Below, in pieces: positions 26,054 through 35,771 of a stretch of DNA of 64,000 nucleotides. The DNA is from Lachnospiraceae bacterium (GTDB taxonomy: Bacteria > Bacillota > Clostridia > Lachnospirales > Lachnospiraceae). Where the stretch lies: assembly GCA_017480565.1 (NCBI GenBank), contig JAFVAL010000056.1:1-64000 (forward strand), written 5' to 3'. The stretch's first letter is position 1, and each line of letters starts with the position of its first letter. The notes beneath the pieces are model-generated. The model was not told the DNA's origin. It searched no databases and saw only the letters and a list, made by a program, of their open reading frames with translations. Position numbers and translations under genes: made by a program.

Positions 26054-27487
26054 TTAAGCCTCTTCCTTCGCCCATCTAAGCTTCGGCTTTCTCGCCGCCA
26101 GCACCTCGTCAGGCCTTGAGATCGCAGCCTTCGCCGGCCAGTGATGCGCCGCTTCCGGATCCTCGATCGCAGCATGGTAGACCTTCTTAAAGATCTCCGC
26201 GGCTGCCTCAATCGTCTCCGGACTTTCGGTCTCGGTCGGTTCCGCCATCAGCGCTTCATGGACAATCAGCGGGAAATAAATGGTCGGTGCATGCATGCCT
26301 TCGTCCAAAAGACCCTTCGCGATATCCAGCGCGCTCACGCCGCACTCCTTGTGCTCTTTCTCCATCGTCATGACAAACTCGTGCATGCAAAGGCCAGGAT
26401 TTGCCATCTCGTAGGTGTCCGCAAGGAGCGCCTTCAGATAGTTTGCGTTGAGCACCGCGGTCTTCGCACTTGCGGGCACCCCTTCCTTGCCAAGAGAAAG
26501 CAGGTAAGTCAGCGCACGAACGACCACGAGGAAATTGCCCTGGAAGGAACGCACCTTGCCGATGCTCTCCGCAGGAATCTCACAGATTGCAGAAGAACCG
26601 TCCACCGGCAAATAATTTGCCAAAAAGGCCTTGCAGCCAACTGCGCCTGCACCCGGGCCACCGCCGCCGTGAGGCGTCGAGAAGGTCTTGTGCAGATTTA
26701 AGTGAATGCAGTCAAAACCCATGTCGCCAGGCCGCACCACACCCATGACCGCGTTTAAGTTTGCGCCATCGTAGTAGCACAAACCGCCTGCCTCATGGAT
26801 GATCTTCGTGATCTCAGTGATGTTTTTATCGAAAATGCCAAGCGTATTCGGGTTGGTTAACATCAGACCTGCGGTATCCTCGCCGACTGCTGCACGCAAT
26901 GCATCCAGATCCACGCAGCCGTCCGCTGTGGAAGGAATCGAAACCACCTGCAAGCCGTTCATCGTACCTGTCGCTGGATTGGTGCCGTGCGAAGAGTCCG
27001 GAACGATGACCTTAACTCTCTTGTCGCCTTCACCGCGCAGTTCATGGTAGCGCTTGATTAACATCATGCCGGTCAGCTCACCGTGCGCGCCGGCTGCCGG
27101 CTGCAGCGTCATCCCTTCCATGCCAGTAATCTCGCACAGATACTGCTTTGTCAGGTTCAAAACCTCCAAGGATCCGGGAACCGTCTCGGGATCCTGCAGG
27201 GGATGTACGTCGGTAAATCCTTCGAGCGCCGCGGTCACTTCATTGACCTTCGGGTTGTACTTCATCGTACAGCTGCCCAGCGGATAAAAACCATTGTTCA
27301 CGCCAAACGCGCGTCTCTCCAGCGCGGAATAATGCCTTGCGACATCATTTTCCGAAACTTCCGGAAGCCCAGGCGCCTCTTCTCTTAATACCTCTTTTGC
27401 AAATGGATACGCAGGCACATCACATGCCGGCAGATAAGCGTGACTTCTTCCCGGTCTGCTCTTTTCAAAAATCAGTTCCATGGTCAC
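26054..27487 (-). CDS. gcvPB: Glycine dehydrogenase (decarboxylating) subunit 2
   Basis: 477 residues. The PLP lysine is Lys267 in NLHKTFSTPHGGGGPGAG. Together with subunit 1 it decarboxylates glycine and transfers aminomethyl to lipoyl-GcvH. The two-subunit form is usual in Clostridia and Bacillus. It overlaps gcvPA by 4 bases. Confidence 0.97.
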   Translation of the reverse strand: MTMELIFEKSRPGRSHAYLPACDVPAYPFAKEVLREEAPGLPEVSENDVARHYSALERRAFGVNNGFYPLGSCTMKYNPKVNEVTAALEGFTDVHPLQDPETVPGSLEVLNLTKQYLCEITGMEGMTLQPAAGAHGELTGMMLIKRYHELRGEGDKRVKVIVPDSSHGTNPATGTMNGLQVVSIPSTADGCVDLDALRAAVGEDTAGLMLTNPNTLGIFDKNITEITKIIHEAGGLCYYDGANLNAVMGVVRPGDMGFDCIHLNLHKTFSTPHGGGGPGAGAVGCKAFLANYLPVDGSSAICEIPAESIGKVRSFQGNFLVVVRALTYLLSLGKEGVPASAKTAVLNANYLKALLADTYEMANPGLCMHEFVMTMEKEHKECGVSALDIAKGLLDEGMHAPTIYFPLIVHEALMAEPTETESPETIEAAAEIFKKVYHAAIEDPEAAHHWPAKAAISRPDEVLAARKPKLRWAKEEA

Positions 27488-28797
27488 ACCTCCTTAAGCA
27501 CGGCTACAGCGCCATCCAACTCTTCCTTCGAGACCATCTCGGTCGCGCACCAGAGAATGTGGTTCTCATCAAGCGCCAGTCCGCCCAGGATATCCGCTTT
27601 CTTTAAAGCCTCCAAGGCAGCCTTTGCGCCCTTCGGCGCTTCGGTCACAAACTCGTGGAAGAACTCACCCGTGTAAGCCTTCTTGTATCCGATCTCTTCT
27701 AACTTCTCCGCCAGATAATGCGCTTTCGCTGCGGAGGAATTTGCCGCGTTCTGGATGCCCTGAGGGCCCATCGCCGCGCAGTAAACCGCCGCTGCCATCG
27801 CGCAGAGCGCTTCGTTCGAGCAAATGTTGCTGCCCGCTTTTTCTCTCTTGATATGCTGCTCTCTTGCCTGCAGGGTCAATACAAAGGCTCTTCTGCCCTC
27901 GGAATCTACGGTCTCGCCGACGATTCTGCCAGGCAGTTTTCTCATTAAATCCTTGCCGGTCGCCATAAAGCCCAGGTACGGGCCGCCCCAGGAAAGAGGC
28001 ATGCCAAGCGGCTGTCCCTCGCCGACCACGATATCCGCACCGCAGTCCGCTGGAGTCTTCAGTACCGCCGCTGCGATCGGGTTCACGCTCATGATATACT
28101 TTGCGCCCGCCTCATGCGCGATCTCACCGAGCACTTCTGCGTCTTCGATCATACCGTAGAAGTTCGGCTGCTGAACGAGCACGCCTGCGGTCTTCTCGTC
28201 CACAAGCTCCTTCAGCGCTTCCGCGTCGGTCTTTCCATCCTTTGCGGGCACCAAGACCAGCTCGCACCCTGCTGCCCAAGCATAAGTCTTCATGACTGCA
28301 AGCACATCCGGGTGCGCCAGTTCACTCACCAGCACTTTGCTGCGCTTGCGGTCTCTGCACATCGCAGCTGCCTCCGCCGCCGCGGTCGCCCCGTCATAGA
28401 CGGATGCATTTGCCACGGTCATCCCGGTCAGCTCACAGATCATCGTCTGATATTCGAAAATGGACTGCAAAATACCCTGCGAGATCTCCGCCTGGTAAGG
28501 CGTATACGCGGTCAGGAAGGTCTCTTTTCCGATCACTTCACTGACAATCTGTGGGATGTAATGCCGATACGCACCCGCACCGCGCAGCACCGTCGAAAAG
28601 ACGCGGTTCTTCGCCGCGAACCCTTTCATCTGCTTTAACACTTCCATCTCGCTTTTCCCGGATGGAAGGTTCGGCGCCTCGTTCAGATACAGATCCTCCG
28701 GCACATCCCGGTAAAGATCCCGCTCCGATGCGATACCGATGGTATCGAGCATCCTTCTGCGGTCTTCCTCACTCAAAGATAAATAGGTTGCCATCAC
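27484..28797 (-). CDS. gcvPA: Glycine dehydrogenase (decarboxylating) subunit 1
   Basis: 437 residues, the N-terminal half of the P protein. It starts with YLSLSEEDRRRML and contains PNLPSGKSEMEVLKQM and YTPYQAEISQGILQ, characteristic of the family. It lies 18 bases after gcvH and is translationally coupled to gcvPB. Confidence 0.96.
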   Translation of the reverse strand: MMATYLSLSEEDRRRMLDTIGIASERDLYRDVPEDLYLNEAPNLPSGKSEMEVLKQMKGFAAKNRVFSTVLRGAGAYRHYIPQIVSEVIGKETFLTAYTPYQAEISQGILQSIFEYQTMICELTGMTVANASVYDGATAAAEAAAMCRDRKRSKVLVSELAHPDVLAVMKTYAWAAGCELVLVPAKDGKTDAEALKELVDEKTAGVLVQQPNFYGMIEDAEVLGEIAHEAGAKYIMSVNPIAAAVLKTPADCGADIVVGEGQPLGMPLSWGGPYLGFMATGKDLMRKLPGRIVGETVDSEGRRAFVLTLQAREQHIKREKAGSNICSNEALCAMAAAVYCAAMGPQGIQNAANSSAAKAHYLAEKLEEIGYKKAYTGEFFHEFVTEAPKGAKAALEALKKADILGGLALDENHILWCATEMVSKEELDGAVAVLKEV

Positions 28798-28815
28798 ACT
28801 CTCCGTTTCGCAAAA

Positions 28816-29196
28816 TTACTCTGCTTCGTTCTCGCAGAACTCCTCGTACTCCTCTGCGTCTAAAAGATCCTCTTCAATCTCGCCCTCGAACTTCGCAATC
28901 CATGCACCGTAAGGATCCTCATTTAACAGCTCAGGTGCATCCAAAAGTGCCTCGTTGACTTCCACCACGCGGCCCGTGATCGGGGTCATGACATCAGAGA
29001 CTGCCTTGACGCTCTCAACGTCGCAAAATGCGTCGCCAGCTTCAAACTCGTCGTCAAGCTCCGGCAGATTCACGAATACCAGGCTGCCCAGCGCATCCTG
29101 CGCATAGTCGGTGATACCGATGACATACAGGCCATCTTCTTCCTTGACCCACTCATGGGTCTTTGCATACTTTAACTCTCTCGGTGTGTTCATCAC
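28816..29196 (-). CDS. gcvH: Glycine cleavage system H protein
   Basis: 126 residues. The lipoyl-accepting lysine is Lys64 in [11 protein letters not shown], within the hammerhead lipoyl fold ([13 protein letters not shown] start, [15 protein letters not shown]). It shuttles the aminomethyl group from the P protein to the T protein. Target of the lplA product of the same operon. Confidence 0.97.
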   Translation of the reverse strand: MMNTPRELKYAKTHEWVKEEDGLYVIGITDYAQDALGSLVFVNLPELDDEFEAGDAFCDVESVKAVSDVMTPITGRVVEVNEALLDAPELLNEDPYGAWIAKFEGEIEEDLLDAEEYEEFCENEAE

Positions 29197-29225
29197 ATTT
29201 CCCTCCTTGTTGTAAATGAATTCGT

Positions 29226-30311
29226 TTATTTCTCTCTTTTATAAAATGGCAGCGCTTCGGTCTCACATGCGACCTCTCTGCCGCGCACCAAAACGGTCAC
29301 GGGCTTGCCCGGAACCGCAAATTCCTTCTCAAGAAGCGCCATCGCATGCGCCCCGCCGACATACGGCAGCACTGTGCCGGAGGTCGTGTGTCCGATCACG
29401 CGCCCATCCGCAACGACATCCATGTGCTCTCTGACGATGCCGCGGCCCGTCACCTTAATGCCGATACGACCAATCGCAGGCGTTCCGCGGTCTAACATGC
29501 CCTGCTTGCCGATGAACTCTTCCTTGCCCATCTTCACCGCAAAGTCAAGTCCGGTCTCAAGCGGCGTCACATCGTCATCCATCTCATGTCCGTAAAGCGG
29601 CATCGCAGCTTCCAGACGCAGCGTATCACGCGCACCCAGGCCACAAGGCTTCACGCCAAACTCCTCGCCAGCCGCAAGCAGCTTGTTCCAGAGTTCCGGA
29701 CCCTTCTCAGCTGCGCAGTATAACTCATAGCCAAACTCGCCGGTGTAACCGGTCTGCGAGATCAAGCACTCGATGCCGTCCACATCACAGTGATCGATAA
29801 ACCAGTAATACTTGACCGGCAGATTCTCTTCCTTCGTCAGCTTTAACATCAGCTTCTTCGCATCCGGTCCTTGCACCGCGATCTGCGCGACAGACTCTGA
29901 GATGTCCACAAGCTCAACATCGCCGAAGACATGCGCCTTCATCCACTCGTAATCCTTGTCCTTGTTGGACGCGTTCACGACGATCAGGTAATCGCCTTCG
30001 CCCTTCTTGTAGACCAGCAGATCATCCACCACACCGCCGTTCTCATTGCACATCGGACTGTAGCGCACACGTCCGTCCGGCATGTTGGTAAAATCATTGG
30101 TCAACAAATGATTCAAATTCGCAAGTGCATCTGGTCCCTGCATCGTCACCTCACCCATGTGAGAGACGTCGAAAAGTCCTACCTGCGTGCGCACACACTT
30201 GTGCTCTCCGATGATGTCCGAATACTGCACCGGCATGATAAAACCGCCAAACGGCACCATCTTCGCACCGAGCTTCACGTGCTCGTCATAGAGAACTGTT
30301 TTTTTGTCCAT
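29226..30311 (-). CDS. gcvT: Aminomethyltransferase (T protein)
   Basis: 361 residues from the ATG at 30311. GGGAGG lies 7 bases upstream; a longer frame to 30356 would run into the riboswitch terminator and is rejected. Family motifs: [22 protein letters not shown], and [10 protein letters not shown] for folate binding. It forms methylene-tetrahydrofolate and ammonia from aminomethyl-GcvH. First gene of the operon gcvT-gcvH-gcvPA-gcvPB-lpdA-lplA. Confidence 0.97.
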   Translation of the reverse strand: MDKKTVLYDEHVKLGAKMVPFGGFIMPVQYSDIIGEHKCVRTQVGLFDVSHMGEVTMQGPDALANLNHLLTNDFTNMPDGRVRYSPMCNENGGVVDDLLVYKKGEGDYLIVVNASNKDKDYEWMKAHVFGDVELVDISESVAQIAVQGPDAKKLMLKLTKEENLPVKYYWFIDHCDVDGIECLISQTGYTGEFGYELYCAAEKGPELWNKLLAAGEEFGVKPCGLGARDTLRLEAAMPLYGHEMDDDVTPLETGLDFAVKMGKEEFIGKQGMLDRGTPAIGRIGIKVTGRGIVREHMDVVADGRVIGHTTSGTVLPYVGGAHAMALLEKEFAVPGKPVTVLVRGREVACETEALPFYKREK

Positions 30312-30339
30312 AGGTTTTCCTCCCGTAAATTTCCCCGAA

Positions 30340-30375
30340 ACGAAAGAAGAGCGCACTGCAAAAAGCAGTGCGCTC
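30340..30375 (-). terminator. Expression-platform terminator of the glycine riboswitch
   Basis: A perfect 11-bp stem (GAGCGCACTGC at 30349-30359 with GCAGTGCGCTC at 30365-30375) is followed on the minus strand by TTCTTTCGTTTC. Its upstream arm begins right where the second aptamer ends, as in glycine-activated transcription switches. Confidence 0.85.
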
Positions 30376-30556
30376 CGTGTACTGACCTGAAAGATTCTTC
30401 CCTTGGCTGCCCCGCGGGAATTGCTTCTTCGGTGTCATCTCTGACTTTCCGGAGTTTCGTCCGAATTCGGTCCTTTTGCCTGAAAGATCTCCGCGTTGCC
30501 CCTTCGGCGCCGGCATGCGCCGGTCTCTCCAGAATTCTTCACCCGAACTTTATGAT
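30376..30556 (-). ncRNA. Tandem glycine riboswitch
   Basis: Two consecutive aptamers can be read on the minus strand. The first has TCTGGAGAGACCGGCG, CGCCGAAGGGGCAAC and CTTTCAGGCAAAAGGACCG. The second has ACTCCGGAAAG, CACCGAAGAAGCAA and CTTTCAGGTCAGTACACGGA. These GAGAG/CCGAAG..GCAA/CTTTCAGG elements are the conserved glycine aptamer core. A terminator hairpin follows, then gcvT. Expected action: glycine binding prevents termination and turns on the cleavage operon. Exact ends are estimated. Confidence 0.93.
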
Positions 30557-30641
30557 ACTATTAATATATCATAAAAGAGCAGGGAGGTACAAGGAGAAAA
30601 TCAAGCTCTTTCCTTTACGAATCTATGAATTTCAAGATCCC

Positions 30642-31772
30642 TCAGCCCCGTAATAGCTCCACCGGGAACTTCTCAGCGATCGACAGCCCTCCAGCCGCCG
30701 TAAAGTGAAGAAAGTCTCCGGAATTAAACGCCTCTGTAAGTGCTTCCGGCTCCTCCTTCGTCGTAAGTGCGTCCGCCAGATCAAACACATCATCGAATGC
30801 GCCAGACGTCATAATCCACTCGTTGACTTCTCTTCGCAACGCCAGCTTCTCCTTTGTGCACCCGACACTGTTTTTTAAGGGCGTGATCGTCGTGCCGATG
30901 ACGCGAATTCCTGCCTGATGTGCCTTCCCAATAAGCGTAAGCATCCCCTGTTTCATGGCTTCTGCGTTCGGGAGCTTTTCCCACCGGTAGCACGCAAATG
31001 TCCCCGGCTGGTGGATATCATTCGCGCCCACGCAGACAATCATGGTTTTCACCCCGGCATACCCGAGCACGTCCCAGGAGAAGCGTTTCAGGCCGCCATC
31101 ACCAAACAAATCTCCTAGGAGAAGTTTGTTCCCGGTGTCTTTTAAGAGCCGGTTTCCGGAGATGGATACGTTCAGCAGAGACAGATGCGGTTCCTTCTCC
31201 GCCGCCATTTGCCGCACGGGCTCCACCCATCTGCCGATAAACTCATTGGATGCGCCGAAAATCGCCACAGCTTCCGCATCCTCATAAGGTGTATAGACGT
31301 CGATCCCAGAAACTAATGGGAAGGGGATTCCGATGTCAAGCGGTCGTTTTTTGCTCCGCCAGAGATTCTCCTCAGATGCCTGAAACTCTCCCCGTGTAAA
31401 GTTCCCAATCGTCGAATACGTCGTCGTCTGCCAGAGACCGGTCATGCAGACCCCTTTCGAAAAATACGTGCGAATCTCAATCTCATCTCCGTCAGAGACC
31501 CGAAGCGCGATCTCATCGGAGAGGACTCTCTCATTTTTCCCAATCACAAAGCTGGCTTCTCCTCGCAGAGTGACCGGGCAAATGGTTTCGCCGCATTTCA
31601 CGCTCATCGCTCCCACAAAAAGCTTGCCCCCGTAGGTCGAAGAGAGAATCAGCCGGATCTTCTCTCCGCCAAAGGGAAGTTTCACCAACGTTCGAAAGGT
31701 CCGCCCCGCCACATTTAACCGATACATCCGGTTCCCGCACTGCGAAGCCCCGTAAGCTGTCACCCACTTCAT
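30642..31772 (-). CDS. SGNH-family carbohydrate esterase with N-terminal beta domain
   Basis: 376 residues. Residues 1-150 look like a jelly-roll domain as in two-domain (CE2-like) acetylesterases, and 165-376 are an SGNH hydrolase. Block I reads IFGASNEFIG: Ser175 is kept but the usual Asp of GDS is Ala174. The others are present: Gly206 (SISGNR), Asn251 (GANDIH) and the Asp353/His356 pair (DFLHF). It overlaps the beta-mannosidase gene by 4 bases, so it probably removes acetyl groups from acetylated manno-oligosaccharides. No signal peptide, so it acts in the cytoplasm. Substrate is inferred from context. Confidence 0.75.
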   Translation of the reverse strand: MKWVTAYGASQCGNRMYRLNVAGRTFRTLVKLPFGGEKIRLILSSTYGGKLFVGAMSVKCGETICPVTLRGEASFVIGKNERVLSDEIALRVSDGDEIEIRTYFSKGVCMTGLWQTTTYSTIGNFTRGEFQASEENLWRSKKRPLDIGIPFPLVSGIDVYTPYEDAEAVAIFGASNEFIGRWVEPVRQMAAEKEPHLSLLNVSISGNRLLKDTGNKLLLGDLFGDGGLKRFSWDVLGYAGVKTMIVCVGANDIHQPGTFACYRWEKLPNAEAMKQGMLTLIGKAHQAGIRVIGTTITPLKNSVGCTKEKLALRREVNEWIMTSGAFDDVFDLADALTTKEEPEALTEAFNSGDFLHFTAAGGLSIAEKFPVELLRG

Positions 31773-34261
31773 TTTGCACTCTTTCCTTTCCGGCTTTTGC
31801 CAAGCATCACGTCATTGAGTGTCTTCACCGTCAGCTCGCGCTCTACCTGCTCAAGCTCTGTTACGTCTGTCTTTGATTTCTTTAACACAACCGTGTAAGG
31901 CTCCTGCGGAACCAAGTCAAAACAATTGTCTTCAAAAATCGCATCATGCTGCGACAAATCCAGGATCACATCCTTGCACATCACGTCTGTGCAGACCGTG
32001 ATTCGGTAACTGTCCTCAGACTCCTCGATCGTTGTTTTCAGTGACGGCTTCTCAAACTCATAGTCCTTTGCCGCGCCAAACAGCTGGACATTCCACACGC
32101 CGCCCGACTGATACGCCAGATAAGAAGATGCCACGTCCTCCGGACAAGGAATGCGAAATACTTCCTTGCTTCCGGTCTGTATTTGATAAGGAATGGCGTG
32201 CACAGCCACCTGTTTTCCCCGCTCGTAAAGCACTGCCTGAACCTCACCTGAAACTTCCGAAAGCAGATCGGAAGTCACATGAAGGGAGACTTCATTTTCG
32301 CTTACCTCACTGGAGACGAGCACGGCAGCGAAGAATTTGCGGATCATGTACTGCTCCGCCTTCCATCTGCCGCGATAATCGATTCCGCTCCAGGAAACCA
32401 CCGGCCAACAATCATTAAGCTGCCAGAGAATCATGCCCTTGTTATAGTCATTATGCCTGCGTTGATACTCCGCAGAGTATCGCATGATCTCTCCTGCCTG
32501 TACCTGGGACAGATACACATAATCCTCAAATGCCTCCGGCACCAGATACTCCCGCTCCATATAGAGCTCAATGGTTTCATTTCCCTCGAAGCATTTCTGG
32601 TGCGCATACATGACGTCCGAATATGGCTCCAAATCCTCCTCTGCCATGTACTCCCTTAGTGTCTTCATCGACGGATAGCTCTGGAAGCCAATCTCAGAAA
32701 TGAACCGGCAAAGCATTTCTTTTGTCTGCATGATCTGATACGGGGCATTGCCATCGTACTGCAGGTAATAATGCATGTCGCCGTCCCACGTGTAATCGAC
32801 AAAGCTTTTTGCCGCGAGCGGCTTCGATGCGTGCGGCGTGGAATGGATGAACGGAATCTCCGGGCAGAGCGCGCGCACCTTGGAAGGAATCAGCCGCAGG
32901 AAAATCTTGGAATAAATGTGGCGGATAAACAGCGCGGTCTTCAGGTCAAAGGCTTTGTCTGCCTTAAACAACTTTCGAAGAGCGACCGTCCGTTCTTCTT
33001 TCGACGTCATCGTCGTGTACAGGCAGTCCAGCTCGTTGTTTCCGCAAAGCAGCACGAGGGATGGATGATTGCGGATTCGTTTTAATTGATATTCTACCTC
33101 TGCGGCAACATTTTCTATAAAGGCATCGCTCGGATAATAGAAGGTACACGCGAACATGAAGTCCTGATATACCATCAAGCCTGCCGCATCACACAATTCA
33201 TAAAAATGATCGTCCGGATAATACGCCCCGCCCCAGACGCGGATTCCATTCAGATTACTTGCGAGGGCGTTCTCCACCAGCGCGTCCCACGTCGCCTCCG
33301 TGACCTGCGGGATGATCGCATCGTTAATGATCATATTTTCCCCGCGGAAATAAACCGGTGTCTCGTTGACAACGATCTGGAATTTATGTCCTTTTCCGTC
33401 CCTTGCGGTATCAATGCGCACCGTGCGTAGTCCGATCCGCCTGCTCCTCTGGGAGATCACTTCTGTTTGCCGGCACAGGGAAACCTTCACGGTGTAGAGC
33501 GGCTGTTCGCCGTATCCGACCGGCATCCAAAGTCTCGGAGAGGCAATCGTAAATGTCTGTGACACTGCCTCACTGCCCGCACACATCCTTTCTTCCAGAA
33601 TGTTTCCCTCCGGATCATAGAGGGTGAATCGCACCTGATCCCCTTCTTTGCAGTGCATTTCCGCCGTTGTCTTCAGGCGAACCTCCCCTTTTCTATGGGT
33701 CTGCTTTACGAAAAGGTCCTCGATCTCCGAGCCGTCATCCAGCATCAGATAAACGTCCCCTAAAATCCCACTGTCCGGCAGTGTGATGCCCCAGTCCCAG
33801 CCAAACATACAACCGGCTTTTCGGATCACGTTAAACGGCTTTCCGAGGTCTGCCTTGTGGTCTCTTAAGTACTTCACCGGGCTGTGAAACAAAACGCGAA
33901 GCCGGTTCTTTCCGGCCTGCACATATTCTTTTACGTCATACCGATATCTGCGGAACATATTCTTTTCGGAGGCAAGCAAGGTCTCGTTGAGGAAAATGTC
34001 ACAGACCGTGTCCAGGCAGTCAAACACCAGAAGCAGTCTCTCGTTTTTTCGTTCCTCGTCCTCGATCTGAAATGTCGTTGTAAATGTATAATCTTCTTCG
34101 AAAATAGGCTGGATCTTTTGCTCGTGATCCCTGACATAAGGGTCTTCGATCTTCTGATGCGCCAGAAGTGTACTCACCACGCTGCAGGGAACCTTTGCAG
34201 GAAACATCTCTCCTTGATAGTGCAGATACCATCCTTCATTTAACAACCGTTTTACCATCAC
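31769..34261 (-). CDS. Beta-mannosidase, GH2
   Basis: 830 residues. N-terminal sugar-binding domain, then the TIM barrel. The acid/base is Glu410 in CGNNELD and the nucleophile Glu523 in ISEIGFQSYPS. MFGWDWGITLPDSG is typical of GH2 beta-mannosidases as opposed to galactosidases. No signal peptide; it hydrolyses imported beta-mannosides. It overlaps both its neighbours by 4 bases (symporter upstream, esterase downstream). Confidence 0.9.
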   Translation of the reverse strand: MMVKRLLNEGWYLHYQGEMFPAKVPCSVVSTLLAHQKIEDPYVRDHEQKIQPIFEEDYTFTTTFQIEDEERKNERLLLVFDCLDTVCDIFLNETLLASEKNMFRRYRYDVKEYVQAGKNRLRVLFHSPVKYLRDHKADLGKPFNVIRKAGCMFGWDWGITLPDSGILGDVYLMLDDGSEIEDLFVKQTHRKGEVRLKTTAEMHCKEGDQVRFTLYDPEGNILEERMCAGSEAVSQTFTIASPRLWMPVGYGEQPLYTVKVSLCRQTEVISQRSRRIGLRTVRIDTARDGKGHKFQIVVNETPVYFRGENMIINDAIIPQVTEATWDALVENALASNLNGIRVWGGAYYPDDHFYELCDAAGLMVYQDFMFACTFYYPSDAFIENVAAEVEYQLKRIRNHPSLVLLCGNNELDCLYTTMTSKEERTVALRKLFKADKAFDLKTALFIRHIYSKIFLRLIPSKVRALCPEIPFIHSTPHASKPLAAKSFVDYTWDGDMHYYLQYDGNAPYQIMQTKEMLCRFISEIGFQSYPSMKTLREYMAEEDLEPYSDVMYAHQKCFEGNETIELYMEREYLVPEAFEDYVYLSQVQAGEIMRYSAEYQRRHNDYNKGMILWQLNDCWPVVSWSGIDYRGRWKAEQYMIRKFFAAVLVSSEVSENEVSLHVTSDLLSEVSGEVQAVLYERGKQVAVHAIPYQIQTGSKEVFRIPCPEDVASSYLAYQSGGVWNVQLFGAAKDYEFEKPSLKTTIEESEDSYRITVCTDVMCKDVILDLSQHDAIFEDNCFDLVPQEPYTVVLKKSKTDVTELEQVERELTVKTLNDVMLGKSRKGKSAK

Positions 34262-35643
34262 AGCTTCACCTTCTTTGAAATCTGCTCCAACGCCTCTTCT
34301 TTCGTCATCTCACCGCGGTTGACAGCCGTCATCGCCTTCACGTCGCGGTCTCTCAGCGGATAGAAAAGCAACAGCACAGCCAGCGCAATCACGGTGCCTG
34401 CTGCCGGGGCAAGCGAATATAACACCCAAATTCCATGAATCACTTGCGGCGTCTGCGCGACACCATTTTCCACATAACCGATGGCCGCCAGGCAGGCCAT
34501 CCCCAGCGCGCCTGCGAGCGCAACAACCATCTTATTGACAAATGCCTTCAGCGAGAACGCCACGCCCTGGTTGCGCTCTCCCGTGGTAAACTCTCCGTAC
34601 TCAATGCAGTCCGCAATGAAGATCGTGCTCACCAACGACCAAACCGCAGAGACCGCTGCACGCAGTGCCACCAAGGAAATCATCACCACGATATTTTCAT
34701 ACCCACACACATAGATCAGCACTGTGATCACAATCGTCATAATTCTTGTGACAACGTAAGCCTTGAAATTATCTACCTTTTCCAGAAGCTTCGGCACAAA
34801 CATGACCACCAAAAGGACCGGGAAAACCGTTGCGAGCGCAAGCGCCGTCAGCCAGGTTTCACTGCCCAGGCAGTACGTCGCAAAATACGTCTGAAGCGTC
34901 GTCGCAAAGTCGGTCAGCGACCCCAAAATCTGCACCAGCACGATGATCAGCAGATAACGATTCTTCGCCACGGTCCGCAAAATGGTGCTGATCGGGACTT
35001 CCTTTTCCTGGGGGACGTTAAAACGCTCTTTGACGGTAAATGGAATCAAGATCATGCCAAGAAAACTTAGGACGCCAATCACGATACCGGTCATCCCCCA
35101 GCCTGCCATCGGACGAAGGATCGGTACCAACACAACGATCAATAAACCGCCAAAATACACCATAAATGAGTTGAGTGCAAGGATGTGGTTGCGCTCATCC
35201 GGCGTCTTGGAGGCGACCACCACCAGCGAATGTGCAGGTGCGTCACACATCGTGTAGGCACAGTCCCAAAGCACATAAGAAATGAGTGCCCAGGCGATAC
35301 GTCCTCCGATCGGGAAGTTCCCGGATGTCGGATTTAAGAAGACCAAAACCGTTGTCACCGGTACCGCAAAGGCAGCGATTTTTAACCATCCGCGGTACTT
35401 GCTGTCCTTGAAACGGAACTTATCCACCAGAACACCAAAAATCGGATCATTGACCGCGTCAAAGACCTTTGCAATGATGAAAATGATCGAAACCGCAGCG
35501 GCAGAGATGCCAACCGCATCTGTCAGAAAGATCTGCAAGAAACTGTAAATCAAGTAATAGGAACAGATCGTACCGAATGAATAGAGCGCAAAACTGAGCC
35601 TCTCTTTCTTCGATGTCGCATAGTCTTTTGTTTTCTTTGCCAT
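34258..35643 (-). CDS. GPH-family sugar:cation symporter, probably for mannosides
   Basis: 461 residues from the ATG at 35643, which has GGAGG 9 bases upstream; the longer in-frame reading lacks a ribosome site. Twelve membrane helices with the family motif AKVFDAVNDPIFGVLVD near the start. Members import glycosides, pentosides or hexuronides with Na+ or H+. Its place before a beta-mannosidase and an esterase suggests manno-oligosaccharides, which is inference. Confidence 0.88.
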   Translation of the reverse strand: MAKKTKDYATSKKERLSFALYSFGTICSYYLIYSFLQIFLTDAVGISAAAVSIIFIIAKVFDAVNDPIFGVLVDKFRFKDSKYRGWLKIAAFAVPVTTVLVFLNPTSGNFPIGGRIAWALISYVLWDCAYTMCDAPAHSLVVVASKTPDERNHILALNSFMVYFGGLLIVVLVPILRPMAGWGMTGIVIGVLSFLGMILIPFTVKERFNVPQEKEVPISTILRTVAKNRYLLIIVLVQILGSLTDFATTLQTYFATYCLGSETWLTALALATVFPVLLVVMFVPKLLEKVDNFKAYVVTRIMTIVITVLIYVCGYENIVVMISLVALRAAVSAVWSLVSTIFIADCIEYGEFTTGERNQGVAFSLKAFVNKMVVALAGALGMACLAAIGYVENGVAQTPQVIHGIWVLYSLAPAAGTVIALAVLLLFYPLRDRDVKAMTAVNRGEMTKEEALEQISKKVKL

Positions 35644-35660
35644 AACATTATCCTCCGATC

Positions 35661-35713
35661 GAATTCTGGCACAAATTCTTGTTGTTGCCTTGAATTCTAG
35701 CAAGATTCCTGCT
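35661..35713. promoter_or_regulatory. Direct repeats in the divergent symporter/AraC control region
   Basis: GAATTCTGGCACAAATTCTTG starts at 35661 (the first 20 bases aligned) and GAATTCTAGCAAGATTCCTG at 35692. With a single one-base gap they match at most positions and lie 31 bases apart, about three helical turns. Direct repeats of this kind are usual AraC-family binding sites. They sit 18 bases upstream of the symporter start and before the AraC gene. Confidence 0.6.
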
Positions 35714-35771
35714 ATGGTATTTATGTATTCATGATATATTTTATGTTTTTCGATTATATTTGAGGAAATTT

